NCBI RefSeq assembly: GCF_017897595.1
Contig: NZ_JAGKIK010000006.1
Span: 186,001-250,000, forward strand
DNA from: Aquimarina sp. U1-2
Lineage (GTDB): Bacteria > Bacteroidota > Bacteroidia > Flavobacteriales > Flavobacteriaceae
DNA: 64,000 bases
Direction: 5' to 3'
Position numbers and translations under genes: made by a program. The notes under the pieces were generated by a model. It saw nothing but the letters and a program-made list of their open reading frames with translations. It was not told where the DNA came from and searched no databases. Position 1 is the stretch's first letter. Each line of letters opens with the position of its first letter. Below, in pieces: positions 1 to 9,923 of this stretch.

Positions 1-28
1 AGCGTTTTCTTTGTGGAAACGCTTTTTT
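1..28 (+). terminator. Rho-independent terminator of a gene upstream of the window
   Basis: The 7-bp inverted repeat AGCGTTT (1-7) / AAACGCT (17-23) is followed directly by a T-run. This is the classic intrinsic terminator layout for a + strand transcript ending at the window edge. The gene it ends is not in the window. Confidence 0.7.
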
Positions 29-59
29 GTACCTTCAGTTTTTGAATTTTGTTAGTCTA

Positions 60-2501
60 ATGCGGAACCCATTATTTTGTGTATTCTTTTGTTTTCCTTT
101 TATCTTACTATCACAGGTTTCGATTAGCGGTGTGGTCATTGACGCAAGTACTGATAAACCACTTCCATTTGCCACGGTAAAAACCAGTAGTTCATCATAC
201 GCTCTTAGCTCTTCAGAAGGAGAATTTACAATCCGATGCAATCAACAACCTATCGATCTTATCTTTAGTTACGTTGGATACAAAACCAAAACCTTACAAA
301 TTAAAGAAAGTTCTGATAAAAAAATTAAGGTTTTCTTATCACCTAGCGAAGAAAAATTACCCGCGGTAAATCTTAAAACCACTCAAAATATCGCAAGTAA
401 CATTATAAAAGAAGCCATAAAAAGAAAGAATGATAATAACTCAAATACATCGTTAACTAGCTACAGGTATAAAAGCTATCATAAATTTAAAATTACTGAA
501 GATAACGAGGCCAAATTAGATACTCCTGATACTACGAATGTAGCTATAGAAAGAATTATCAACGAATCTCATTCATTTTTATCAGAGAAGGTAAGCGAAC
601 ATCTTTTCAGTAAAAAAACCGGAAAAAAAGAAACCGTATTAGCTTCTAGAATGACAGGTTTCAAAAAACCAGTCTACGATGTGCTCGCTATAAAAATACA
701 GTCAAGTTCTCTCTATACAGAAGATTATACCATTTTCAATAATAAATATGTAGGGCCCTTATCTAATCGCGCTTTAAAAAATTACTACTATAAAGTTCTG
801 GATACAACACAAAGCCCAAATCCGGCTTTTGTTATACTTTTTCAGCCTAGAAAAACTAAGAAATATGCAAGTCTGGAAGGCGTGCTATACATAGATAGAG
901 AAACGTTGGCCATTCAAAAAGCAATTATTGAACTACGAGGAGAGCTTGATGTCATGGCAATGCATGATTTCAAATATATGACTAATCAAAAAATCTGGTT
1001 TCCCAGTCGGCAAGAAATTTCGATACGACCTGGGATCGGAAGGCAAAAAGTTAGTCTCTTTGGAGGTCAAATATCAGTAGGAAGTTTAGCCAAAAACCAA
1101 AAAACATTTACAGGTAACAATAACTTTTTAATCTCAACTACCGATGTATTTGATCTTCAAATTAATCCAGCATTAAAAATAAAACAAGGAGCAGCAGCTA
1201 TCCAGATATCCCCAGAGGCTACGACCAGGTCTGAGAAATTTTGGAATCAATATCGAACAAGCGCCATGACTGAAAAAGATATCAATTCTTTTGGTGTGGT
1301 AGATAGTATTGTAAAAGCTCAAAATATTGAACGTAAAATTAAAGTTCTACAAAGTTTTGGCCTGGGATATTTTCCGGTTGGTTTTTTTAATTTTGATCTT
1401 ACCTACCCCATTAAATATAACAATTACGAGGGAGTACGAATTGGCGTGGGAGGAATGACGAACACTAATTTTTCTAGAAGATTGAGGTTAGAGGGGTATC
1501 TAGCCTATGGTTTTAGAGACTCAAGATCAAAATTTGGACTAGGGGGCGGTATTCTTTTAAGAAAAAAATCGAACTCCTGGCTTAATATTAACTATACCGA
1601 TGATATAAGTGAAGTAGGTAGCTTTCAATATCTAACAGATAGAAGAGTGTACTCCCTGTTTGAACCGCGTTTGGTGAATATTGATTTTTATTATAAACAT
1701 CGAACGTGGAGAACCGGGCTGCAACATCAGATTTTTCCGAAACTTTTATCAGAAACCGAACTATCGGTAAGTAATATTAACCAAACGAGTAGCTATAGAT
1801 TTTTAAATGAAGGGAACGCATTTTCTGCCTATAAAATAGCTGAAGCTACACTAGCTCTGCGATGGAGTCCGTTTAGCAAGTTTTTAAAAACCCCAAAGGG
1901 CATACAAGAAATTCAAGAAGGATATCCCAAAGTAACAGCACAATACACTCGTGGTTTGAAAGGAATATTTGATAGCAATTTTAATTATAATAAATTGGGT
2001 ATCAAGGCCGAATATGTTATTAATCGCATCAACCTGTCAAAAACAAGCCTTCTTTTTGAAGCCGACCTGGCGATAGGTGATGTACCATTAACTCATTTAT
2101 ACCATGCATATCCTAACGCCCCAACCAAAGAAACCGTCTTGCAGCGATTTTCAGTAGCAGGTCGCCGTACTTTTGAAACTATGTTTTTTGGTGAATTTTT
2201 TAGTGATAAGCTTGCTACTCTTCAAATAAAACATGCTATACCCCCAGTACAGATAGCCCATTGGCTCAAACCAGAATTGGTATTCATTTCGCGATATGCA
2301 GTTGGTGATATAGAAAATGTTGAAAATCATCAAGGGGTGACTTTTAATTCTCTACAACAGTTGTATCAAGAATCAGGTATTGAAATTAACAAACTATTTG
2401 CAGGTTTCGGATTAAGCTTTGCCTATAGATATGGGGCCTATCACCTCTCTACCTTTGCAGATAATCTCTCTTTTAAATTTACATTTTATTTAAAACTGTA
2501 A
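60..2501 (+). CDS. DUF5686/carboxypeptidase-regulatory-like domain outer-membrane protein
   Basis: Probable surface or outer-membrane protein of unknown substrate. The start is set at the ATG at 60, because from there the protein opens with a signal peptide (MRNPLFCVFFCFPFILLSQ); an in-frame upstream start would put 11 extra residues in front of it. After the signal there is a CarboxypepD_reg-like beta-sandwich (ISGVVIDASTDKPLPFATV, the usual plug-like N-domain of Bacteroidota TonB-linked proteins). The remainder looks like the DUF5686 family: a long periplasmic part, then many alternating strands ending in an aromatic residue pattern (FKFTFYLKL), which suggests a C-terminal beta-barrel. No TonB box or SusC signature is evident. 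The family is common in Flavobacteriia; its role is unknown. Confidence 0.75.
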   Translation: MRNPLFCVFFCFPFILLSQVSISGVVIDASTDKPLPFATVKTSSSSYALSSSEGEFTIRCNQQPIDLIFSYVGYKTKTLQIKESSDKKIKVFLSPSEEKLPAVNLKTTQNIASNIIKEAIKRKNDNNSNTSLTSYRYKSYHKFKITEDNEAKLDTPDTTNVAIERIINESHSFLSEKVSEHLFSKKTGKKETVLASRMTGFKKPVYDVLAIKIQSSSLYTEDYTIFNNKYVGPLSNRALKNYYYKVLDTTQSPNPAFVILFQPRKTKKYASLEGVLYIDRETLAIQKAIIELRGELDVMAMHDFKYMTNQKIWFPSRQEISIRPGIGRQKVSLFGGQISVGSLAKNQKTFTGNNNFLISTTDVFDLQINPALKIKQGAAAIQISPEATTRSEKFWNQYRTSAMTEKDINSFGVVDSIVKAQNIERKIKVLQSFGLGYFPVGFFNFDLTYPIKYNNYEGVRIGVGGMTNTNFSRRLRLEGYLAYGFRDSRSKFGLGGGILLRKKSNSWLNINYTDDISEVGSFQYLTDRRVYSLFEPRLVNIDFYYKHRTWRTGLQHQIFPKLLSETELSVSNINQTSSYRFLNEGNAFSAYKIAEATLALRWSPFSKFLKTPKGIQEIQEGYPKVTAQYTRGLKGIFDSNFNYNKLGIKAEYVINRINLSKTSLLFEADLAIGDVPLTHLYHAYPNAPTKETVLQRFSVAGRRTFETMFFGEFFSDKLATLQIKHAIPPVQIAHWLKPELVFISRYAVGDIENVENHQGVTFNSLQQLYQESGIEINKLFAGFGLSFAYRYGAYHLSTFADNLSFKFTFYLKL

Positions 2502-2561
2502 AGACCTGTGATTAATATGTTTTTATTATGTAAATTAAGCGTTAGTCTTTCTTCAAATCGT

Positions 2562-2570
2562 TACATTTGC
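2562..2570 (+). promoter_or_regulatory. Candidate Bacteroidota -7 box upstream of the MMPL gene
   Basis: TACATTTGC matches the sigma-ABfr -7 consensus TAnnTTTG exactly and lies about 110 bp before the chosen ATG at 2681. The -33 element is weak (TTAG near 2542). Assigned by pattern only. Confidence 0.4.
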
Positions 2571-2680
2571 AACAGGAATATAAACGGCTTCATGGTAATA
2601 CCTCGAGGCATTAGTTGATTAACAACTTTAATATCGGGACAAGCTTAAAAGGCAACACATCTCGATTATTGAGTAAAGGA

Positions 2681-5080
2681 ATGACAAAATTATTCACTTT
2701 TGGATTTTGGAATGCTCTGGCCGGTATCATACTTCGTAATAGGGCGATCATATTCTTAACCATCATAGGGGTTACCATTTATCTGGCCTTTCAATGGAAA
2801 AATATGAAGTTTTCTCACTCTGAAGCTAATCTGCTTCCAGATGATCACGAAATAAATATTCAATATCAAAAATTTTTAGACAAGTTTGGTGAAGAAGGGA
2901 ATTTAATCGTAATGGCTGTCAAAGATAGCTCGCTTTTTACACCCGAAAAGTTCAGCGCATGGAATGATTTCAATAATTCGCTTAAAAAATATAAAGAAAT
3001 AGATTTGGTGATCTCGCTCGCCGATCTAAAAACCCTCGAAAAAAAAGACAATCCTGCCAGGTTCGAACTTGTACCTTTTATAAAAGACACCAGCTATTCT
3101 AAAGCTGAAGTTGCGCGATATGAAAATGAACTTTTTAATAATCTACCATTTTACGAAGGATTAGTATACAGCAAAAAATCCCATACCATACAAAGTGCTT
3201 TGTACTTAAAAAAGGATATTGTAAACACCAAATTACGAAAAACGTTTATCCAAGATGTTTTACAGCCTGCTGTAGAAGCATTCGAAATTGAGAATGATCT
3301 CGATGTAAAAGTTTCTGGAATGCCATATATCAGAACGTTGAATTCTCAAAATATCATGGATGAGATTTCTATTTTTATTCTGGCTGCCTTATTAGTGACA
3401 TCACTAATATTTTTTTTATTTTTTAGATCGGTACGTGCTACTTTTATCTCGATGACGGCTGTTATTATCGGGGTCATGTGGGCTTTTGGGCTCTTGGGAC
3501 TTTTGGAGTATGAAATCACGGTACTAACGGCGATTATTCCTCCCTTGGTCATTGTTATTGGTATACCTAATTGTATTTTCCTGATTAACAAATATCAACA
3601 AGAAATTAAAAAACATGGGAACAAAGCCAAATCACTACAACGGGTTATTACCAAAGTCGGCAATGCAACCTTAATGACTAATGTCACTACAGCATCAGGA
3701 TTTGCAACCTTTGCCTTAACAGAAAGTAAACTTTTAAAAGAGTTTGGCATTGTAGCTTCATTAAATATCATCGCTCTTTTTATACTTTGTCTTTTGGTGA
3801 TTACTATTATTTATAGCTACATGCCACAACCAAAAGAAAGGCATCTGGAACATTTGGGTAAGGCCTGGATGGAAAAATTAGTAAACTGGATGGAAAATAT
3901 GGTAAAAACCAGGCGAGTTACCATATATTTTTCTTCAGTAATTATATTAATTGTTAGCATTATTGGGATCTATACCATCAAGGTTTCAGGTAGTTTACTG
4001 GAAGATATGCCCAAAACAGCTGATTTCTATAAAGACATTGTTTTTTTCGAAAAAGAATTTGATGGCATAATGCCCTTAGAAATTTTTATAGATACCAAGC
4101 GAAAACAAGGGGTATTGAAACTAGCTACACTTAAACGTATGGAACAACTTCAGGAATTACTTGAAGAAACACCCGAATTATCAAAACCCATCTCTATCGT
4201 TAGCCTTGTAAAATATTCGAAGCAAGCATTTTACAATGGAAATCCTAAATATTATCAAATCCCGACGAGTCAGGAGCGAAATTTTATATTACCCTATATC
4301 AAAAATTTTGAATCGCAAGATGGTGTTATGCAAAGCTATGTAGATTCTACAGATCAATATGCCAGAATCACCACATTTATGAAAGATGTAGGTACCGATG
4401 AGATGGATCGTATCGAAGCTGCACTTGCACCTAAATTAGAAAAAATTTTCCCCAAAGATCGATATGATGTTTCCTTTACAGGAAAAGCGCTTATTTTTCA
4501 AAAAGGCACAAAATATCTAGTTTGGAATCTAACCCTGTCTCTCGGTCTTGCTGTACTTTTAATCGCATTATTTATGGCCTGGATGTTCAGGTCGTGGAAA
4601 ATGATAGTGATTTCATTAATTCCAAATTTATTACCTCTATTGATGACCGCCGGCCTTATGGGATATCTTGGCGTACCTATAAAACCCTCTACAATATTGG
4701 TATTTAGTATTGCTTTTGGAATCTCTGTAGATGATACCATACATTTCCTTGCAAAGTACCGGCAAGAGCTAAAATCAAATCACTGGCGAATCAAAAAATC
4801 GGTGCTTTCCTCTTTGCGTGAGACTGGGGTGAGCATGTTTTATACATCAACAGTTCTATTTTTTGGTTTTTCAGTATTTATGATTTCTAGTTTCGGAGGC
4901 ACAAAAGCTTTAGGTGGTTTGGTATCAACAACTTTGCTGTTCGCTATGCTTGCTAATCTATTACTACTCCCCTCTTTATTACTTTCGTTAGAACGCAGCA
5001 TTGCTAATAAAAAAACGCTAAAAGAGCCTACGCTTAAGATTATTCCTAATGAAGAAGAAATAGAAAATTCTGAAAAGTAA
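2681..5080 (+). CDS. MMPL/RND-superfamily exporter
   Basis: Large inner-membrane transporter of the RND superfamily in the MMPL/patched-like branch, expected to export lipids or other hydrophobic substrates using the proton gradient. About 800 residues in two repeats, each with one TM helix, a large periplasmic loop and a bundle of five or six TM helices; the first bundle begins near IFILAALLVTSLIFFLFF and the second near NLTLSLGLAVLLIALFMAW. The second bundle holds FSIAFGISVDDTIHFLAKY, with the paired acidic residues typical of the proton relay in this family. The reading frame is open upstream to a TTG at 2615, but the ATG at 2681 (MTKLFTFGFWNALAG) is preferred because it directly precedes the first TM segment. 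The C-terminal tail is acidic and soluble. Confidence 0.85.
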   Translation: MTKLFTFGFWNALAGIILRNRAIIFLTIIGVTIYLAFQWKNMKFSHSEANLLPDDHEINIQYQKFLDKFGEEGNLIVMAVKDSSLFTPEKFSAWNDFNNSLKKYKEIDLVISLADLKTLEKKDNPARFELVPFIKDTSYSKAEVARYENELFNNLPFYEGLVYSKKSHTIQSALYLKKDIVNTKLRKTFIQDVLQPAVEAFEIENDLDVKVSGMPYIRTLNSQNIMDEISIFILAALLVTSLIFFLFFRSVRATFISMTAVIIGVMWAFGLLGLLEYEITVLTAIIPPLVIVIGIPNCIFLINKYQQEIKKHGNKAKSLQRVITKVGNATLMTNVTTASGFATFALTESKLLKEFGIVASLNIIALFILCLLVITIIYSYMPQPKERHLEHLGKAWMEKLVNWMENMVKTRRVTIYFSSVIILIVSIIGIYTIKVSGSLLEDMPKTADFYKDIVFFEKEFDGIMPLEIFIDTKRKQGVLKLATLKRMEQLQELLEETPELSKPISIVSLVKYSKQAFYNGNPKYYQIPTSQERNFILPYIKNFESQDGVMQSYVDSTDQYARITTFMKDVGTDEMDRIEAALAPKLEKIFPKDRYDVSFTGKALIFQKGTKYLVWNLTLSLGLAVLLIALFMAWMFRSWKMIVISLIPNLLPLLMTAGLMGYLGVPIKPSTILVFSIAFGISVDDTIHFLAKYRQELKSNHWRIKKSVLSSLRETGVSMFYTSTVLFFGFSVFMISSFGGTKALGGLVSTTLLFAMLANLLLLPSLLLSLERSIANKKTLKEPTLKIIPNEEEIENSEK

Positions 5081-5198
5081 ATTGCCTGAGAGCAAGCCCG
5101 TAACGCATTAGTTGAAAACTAATTTTGTTTAGAGATAAACCTAGGCTTATTTAAATCTTAAGTATCGAGTATTATCAAAATGATGAATATAAAATAAA

Positions 5199-5224
5199 AG
5201 CCCCGTTAACATTCTAACGGGACT
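5199..5224. terminator. Hairpin, possible terminator after the MMPL gene
   Basis: Perfect 7-bp stem CCCGTTA (5202-5208) / TAACGGG (5215-5221) with a 6-nt loop, flanked by further pairing (AAG/CTT). There is no T-run on the + side, so it is weaker than a canonical intrinsic terminator. Confidence 0.4.
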
Positions 5225-5335
5225 TATGTAAGATAGATTACCCCAAAACCTATCGAACTAAACTTAACGTAAACACAATCGTTATAATTGCAAAAGCAAG
5301 ATACTATCCCTTTTTATATTATGAAATAGCTGTTA

Positions 5336-5358
5336 GGGGGGAAAAATCCCCTTTTTTT
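5336..5358 (+). terminator. Rho-independent terminator-like hairpin
   Basis: GGGGA (5338-5342) pairs with TCCCC (5347-5351), extended by G-T pairs, followed by seven T residues. It stands 255 bp after the MMPL stop, so it could end a read-through transcript or a small RNA. Confidence 0.5.
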
Positions 5359-5746
5359 AATTATAGTCAGAATTTAACACATTTTAATATATCAACGTAG
5401 GCGTTATAACTATTTAAAATAATGATAGTCAACTAATTACATTAAAAAAGTATTCGATCAGAAACATATATTTTACATCAAAAACCTTAAAAAATTTGAT
5501 GTTTTGCTATTCTAATACTTCATTTTACGGTTTTTCGCATAGAATCATATTTTCAAAAAACGTCAAATTTCAAGATGTAATCCATTTTCTGACGCACAAA
5601 ACGAGTCTAAACTATAATTATCAGATAAAGCTTGAATATTTAAATTTTGAATTCGCCAAAGTATGTTTCAATCAGATTAAAAAATTATCTTTACAGCTTC
5701 AAATTTTTAAGAGTTGGATTTTTATTGAATTCAAGTCATAAACTAA

Positions 5747-5843
5747 CTCGGGATAAGCCTGCGAGGTAGTTGTAAGAAACTGAATTATAATTTTGAGGCA
5801 GGTCCCAGAGGGAGTATTAGACCCTTTGGCAATGCCAATAAAG
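5747..5843 (+). repeat. Dispersed repeat family C, copy 1
   Basis: Imperfect copy of a ~95-bp intergenic repeat that also occurs at 13726-13820 and 59850-59944, all on the same strand. Shared landmarks in order are AAGCC/CTxxCG, a TGxAAGAAA-like stretch, AATTTxxAATTTT, GGCAG/AxxxCC and the well-kept tail CCTTTxGGCxxTGCCAATAAA. It ends 22 bp before the asnS start codon. Reading frames are not conserved between copies, so it is probably non-coding. Confidence 0.6.
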
Positions 5844-5865
5844 CTATTGCAAAACACAGTATATA

Positions 5866-7305
5866 ATGAAGCATTCTAAAATAGTAGAAGTACTGCAAAG
5901 TGATCAACTATTACAACCTGTAACTGTAAAAGGATGGGTTCGATCTTTTCGAAATGATCGTTTTATCGCGGTCAACGATGGATCTACTATCAATAATATT
6001 CAATGTGTATTAGATGATGATACTATTGATGAATCTATAAAAAACAGAATCAATATTGGAGCTGCAATAGCGGTTATCGGTACATTGGTAGAAAGTCAGG
6101 GTAAGGGGCAACGGGTAGAGATACAAGTTACTCAGGTTTATATCGAAGGGGATGCTGATCCTGAAGAACTAAAATTAACGATTCTATCTCCCAAAAGGCA
6201 TACTTTAGAAAAGTTAAGAGAACAGGCGCATTTAAGAGTACGTACAAATACCTTTGGTGCTATTATGCGGGTACGATCAAAATTATCATTCGCTATACAT
6301 GAATATTTTCAAAAAAATGACTTTTACCATGTACATACTCCTATTATTACCAAAAGTGATGCTGAAGGTGCAGGAGAAGCTTTCAAAGTAACAAATCTAG
6401 ATCTAAATCACGTTCCCTTAAAAGATGGGGCAGTAGACTACAAAGAGGATTTTTTTGGCAGCGAAACCAATCTTACCGTGTCGGGTCAATTAGAGGCAGA
6501 GACCTATGCTATGGGATTAGGGCAAGTATATACTTTTGGCCCCACGTTTAGAGCAGAGAATTCGAATACATCTCGTCATTTGGCAGAATTTTGGATGGTT
6601 GAACCCGAAATGGCTTTTTGTGATCTTGATGGAAATATGGATCTGGCTGAAGATTTTATTAAATATGTGATTCAATATATTCTGGAACATTGCCAGGATG
6701 ACTTAGCATTTTTAGAAAATCGCTTGGTGCAAGAAGATAAACAGAAGCCACAAGCAGAGCGAGCAGAAATGCTTTTAAGAGACAAGTTAAAATTCATACT
6801 TGAAAATAATTTTAAGAGAGTAAGTTATACCGAGGCTATCGACATTTTGAAGAATTCTAAACCTAATAAAAAGAAAAAATTTAAATTTCTTATTGAAGGT
6901 TGGGGAGCTGATCTGCAAAGTGAACATGAACGGTTTTTAGTTGAAAAACATTTTAAATGCCCTGTAATTCTATTTGATTATCCTGCAGACATCAAATCGT
7001 TTTATATGCGGTTAAACGAAGATGGTAAAACAGTAAGAGCCATGGATATTCTTTTCCCGGGAATAGGCGAAATTGTTGGAGGTTCACAGCGAGAAGAGCG
7101 TTTAGATGTTTTAAAAGAAAAAATGGCAGATCTCAACATTCCTGAAGAAGAATTATGGTGGTATTTGGATACACGTCGTTTTGGAACCTGTACACATAGT
7201 GGTTTCGGACTCGGTTTTGAGCGTTTGGTACTATTTGTTACCGGAATGAGTAATATTCGCGACGTTATCCCTTATCCTAGAACTCCGTTAAATGCAGAGT
7301 TTTAA
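5866..7305 (+). CDS. asnS: Asparaginyl-tRNA synthetase
   Basis: Charges tRNA-Asn with asparagine in the cytoplasm. Full length at 479 residues. The N-terminal OB-fold anticodon-binding domain (VTVKGWVRSFRNDRFIAVND) is followed by the class II catalytic core: motif 2 is TFGPTFRAENSNTSRHLAEFWMVEPEMAF and motif 3 is GFGLGFERLVLFVTGMSNIRD. The residues after RAENSNTSRH fit AsnRS rather than AspRS, and the core contains the insertion typical of AsnRS. It stands as a single gene between long intergenic spacers. No T-box or other tRNA-sensing leader is visible upstream; a family C repeat sits there instead. Confidence 0.97.
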   Translation: MKHSKIVEVLQSDQLLQPVTVKGWVRSFRNDRFIAVNDGSTINNIQCVLDDDTIDESIKNRINIGAAIAVIGTLVESQGKGQRVEIQVTQVYIEGDADPEELKLTILSPKRHTLEKLREQAHLRVRTNTFGAIMRVRSKLSFAIHEYFQKNDFYHVHTPIITKSDAEGAGEAFKVTNLDLNHVPLKDGAVDYKEDFFGSETNLTVSGQLEAETYAMGLGQVYTFGPTFRAENSNTSRHLAEFWMVEPEMAFCDLDGNMDLAEDFIKYVIQYILEHCQDDLAFLENRLVQEDKQKPQAERAEMLLRDKLKFILENNFKRVSYTEAIDILKNSKPNKKKKFKFLIEGWGADLQSEHERFLVEKHFKCPVILFDYPADIKSFYMRLNEDGKTVRAMDILFPGIGEIVGGSQREERLDVLKEKMADLNIPEEELWWYLDTRRFGTCTHSGFGLGFERLVLFVTGMSNIRDVIPYPRTPLNAEF

Positions 7306-7323
7306 ATTTTAAATATACATTTT

Positions 7324-7355
7324 CTTTTGAAAGAGCCCCAACTTTCTTTCAAGAG
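7324..7355 (+). terminator. Hairpin after asnS
   Basis: CTTTTGAAAG (7324-7333) pairs with CTTTCAAGAG (7346-7355) with a single G-T pair. There is no clear T-run, so it may be a weak terminator or an mRNA 3' end structure between asnS and the next gene. Confidence 0.35.
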
Positions 7356-7373
7356 GTATAAAAATCAATTTTT

Positions 7374-9923
7374 ATGAAAAGATTTGTACTTCTTTCCTTG
7401 ATGACAATAACATATTTAAACATTCTAGGGCAAAAGAAAGACATTGTTATTGCCCCGACACCTAATTGGATAGAATCCGTAGAAAATCTTAATACTAATA
7501 TTTCTCAATCAAGTTATGGTAACTCTGGATATTACTACCATCTAATAGATTTTCAGACCAATATAGATAATCAAAGTTTTTTCTCGCATTATACTGTCGA
7601 GATATTGAATAATGAAGGTATTCAGCAAATTTCGGATTTAAATGTAGATTTTGACCCATCTTACCAGAAGCTAATATTTCATAGAATCGATGTCATTAGA
7701 AACAGAAACTTAATAAATAAGTTGGACAAAAAAGATATCAAAACTGTCCAGAGGGAAAGTAATATGGAAAGATTTCTGTATGACGGTACGATTACAGCTT
7801 TCATAAACCTCACCGATGTAAGAAAAGGGGATATTATTGATTATTCTTATACAATCATAGGTTCTAATCCAGTATATGAGAATAAATATCATGGTAAAAT
7901 TTACTTTCAACATGTAATTCCCGTGGGCTTATTACATCACAAATTGCACATAAACAAAGACAGGAAGTTAAACTTTAAATATTTTAATAGTTCGCCTGAA
8001 GCTAATGTTAGAAAAGATGGAAATATAATTACATATCAATGGAAACTTACTAATTTAGAATCTATAATTTATGATAAAAATACGCCCTCTTGGTATGATC
8101 CTATACCAAACGTTTCCATATCAGAATATGATACTTGGAAAAAAGTTATTAATCAATATAATAAGCATTATAGAATTAACCAAAAGAATAAAAAGCTATT
8201 AAAAAGAAAAGTAGAAAAACTGTTTGAAAATGTTCCAAAGGACTCGATATTAGAAAAAATAAGAATTTTTGTTCAGGATGATATCAGATATCTTGGATTT
8301 GAAGGCGGTTTTAATTCGCACATACCAACATGCCCAAATCAAGTTTTCGATCAAAGGTATGGGGACTGTAAATCGAAATCATTTTTATTAGCCGAGACCT
8401 TAAAAATGTTCGGAATTGAAGCAAACCCTATCTTAGTTCATTCGTATAACGGCAAGAATATACCTGAAGAGCTACCTTCTCCTAATATTTTTAATCATTG
8501 TATAGTGCAAGTAGTAAAAAACGAAATTACGTACTACATTGACCCTACAATTAGTAATCAAGGAGGAACTATTGAAAATCTATACACCCCTGATTATAAA
8601 GTAGGTCTTTTACTCGAAGAGGGAGCGCAAGATCTAACAAAAATAAATTTCTCTGCTAATAATAATGTTAAAATACTAGAAGAATACGACATTGATAAAA
8701 TTGGCGGCACGGCTTACGTTTATATTACGACTAAATATTCTGGAGCAAGCGCAGATGAACAAAGAGAGTTTTTTGCAAAACGTGATAGAAATAAAATTTC
8801 GAAAGAATATTTAAACTTTTATAGTGCGCTTTATCCAAGTATTCGAGAATTTTCTAAAATTGAGTTTATAGATCATAGATCTAATAAAAATGAAATAACC
8901 GTTAAAGAAGCTTATTTTATTGATTCTCTATGGATAAAGTCACAAGAAGACGAGCATGTACTTTATAGTGAATTTTATCCTTTAAACTTAGAATCTCATA
9001 TTAATGTGGATAAGTCACCAGAAAGAACTATGCCATATTATATAAGATATCCAGTAGATTTAGAACATAAAATTGTTATTAATTTGCCCGAGGATTGGAA
9101 TGTGACACCAGAAAGATCAGTAATAGAAGATGAAAATTTTAGGTATACTTATAATGTAGAATACTTATATAGAAAAATAAATCTAAATCATACATACAAA
9201 ACATTTAAAAATTATATATATCCTGAAACTACATCAAACTTTATAGCTAACCACGAAAAAATACGAAAAAATCTTTCCTATATTTTAACCTACAATACTA
9301 ATGCTGTCGCAGAGAATAATACCACTAGCTGGATTTTAATACTATTGGCTATTGTTTCTCTTGGTATATTTGTTTTTTTTGCGATCAGAATCTTCACCTC
9401 TTATAATATACAAGGGCAAAATTCCAAAAATGAAAGTCAAAAAATCGGAGGCTGGCTTATTCTTGTCGCAATAGGTATTACAATAACTCCAATTCGTACA
9501 ATTTTAGAACTTTACAGAGAGTTCGATAACTTTTTTAGTACTTCGACTTGGATGTATATTATCAAAGATCATAGCAGCTTTAATGAGTTATTCAATTCAT
9601 TATTGATAATTGTAGAGATTATATATAACTCAGCATTTTTAGTATTTTCCATTTTAATAATAGTGTTATTCTATTTTCGAAGAACTATTTTACCTAGACT
9701 TTTTATTATTTTTTATGTTGCTACTTTCATTTTCATCTTAACGGATACAATTTTGGCTCTTATTTTAAATAAGGCTATGTACTCTGAAGTTGAAAAAATG
9801 CAGCTATATCAAGAAATAGGAAGATCTTTTATATCTATGGCAATTTGGGTACCCTATTTTTTAATCTCTAAACGAGTAAAATCTACTTTTACAGAAGTTT
9901 ATACTGGAAAAAAAATATTTTAA
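7374..9923 (+). CDS. DUF3857/transglutaminase-like membrane protein
   Basis: Exported protein of unknown substrate. It has a short signal peptide (MKRFVLLSLMTITYLNILGQ), then a DUF3857 domain (about residues 50-240) and a transglutaminase-like core. In the core the motif RYGDCKSKS carries the expected nucleophile Cys332, followed by FNHCIVQV (His) and YYIDPTIS (Asp), so the papain-like triad looks complete. A TM helix near residue 650 is followed by a C-terminal multi-TM region with 'GGWLILVAIGI', a DUF2569-like signature. DUF3857-transglutaminase proteins are widespread in Bacteroidota, but the attached DUF2569-like membrane domain is less usual. The C-terminal stop overlaps the convergent gene at 9920 by 4 bp. 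Codon use is more AT-rich than in the neighbours. Confidence 0.8.
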   Translation: MKRFVLLSLMTITYLNILGQKKDIVIAPTPNWIESVENLNTNISQSSYGNSGYYYHLIDFQTNIDNQSFFSHYTVEILNNEGIQQISDLNVDFDPSYQKLIFHRIDVIRNRNLINKLDKKDIKTVQRESNMERFLYDGTITAFINLTDVRKGDIIDYSYTIIGSNPVYENKYHGKIYFQHVIPVGLLHHKLHINKDRKLNFKYFNSSPEANVRKDGNIITYQWKLTNLESIIYDKNTPSWYDPIPNVSISEYDTWKKVINQYNKHYRINQKNKKLLKRKVEKLFENVPKDSILEKIRIFVQDDIRYLGFEGGFNSHIPTCPNQVFDQRYGDCKSKSFLLAETLKMFGIEANPILVHSYNGKNIPEELPSPNIFNHCIVQVVKNEITYYIDPTISNQGGTIENLYTPDYKVGLLLEEGAQDLTKINFSANNNVKILEEYDIDKIGGTAYVYITTKYSGASADEQREFFAKRDRNKISKEYLNFYSALYPSIREFSKIEFIDHRSNKNEITVKEAYFIDSLWIKSQEDEHVLYSEFYPLNLESHINVDKSPERTMPYYIRYPVDLEHKIVINLPEDWNVTPERSVIEDENFRYTYNVEYLYRKINLNHTYKTFKNYIYPETTSNFIANHEKIRKNLSYILTYNTNAVAENNTTSWILILLAIVSLGIFVFFAIRIFTSYNIQGQNSKNESQKIGGWLILVAIGITITPIRTILELYREFDNFFSTSTWMYIIKDHSSFNELFNSLLIIVEIIYNSAFLVFSILIIVLFYFRRTILPRLFIIFYVATFIFILTDTILALILNKAMYSEVEKMQLYQEIGRSFISMAIWVPYFLISKRVKSTFTEVYTGKKIF

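Larger units (their letters stand above)
5081..5865. other. Long intergenic region with hairpins and a family C repeat
   Basis: 785 bp between the MMPL gene and asnS. It holds two hairpins (5199-5224 and 5336-5358), an AT-rich centre, and a family C repeat copy (5747-5843) just before asnS. An 81-codon open frame at 5496-5741 has low-complexity AT-driven composition and no recognisable domain, so it is not called as a gene. Confidence 0.6.

Noticed and set aside
5496..5741. 81-codon open frame between the MMPL gene and asnS
   Set aside because: Composition follows the AT-rich background (Phe, Ile, Lys, Asn), there is no recognisable motif, and it lies among hairpins and a family C repeat. 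A chance frame is more likely.
5081..5865. T-box or other tRNA-sensing leader before asnS
   Set aside because: No T-box sequence or antiterminator layout was found; the hairpins there belong to the upstream transcript or stand alone.
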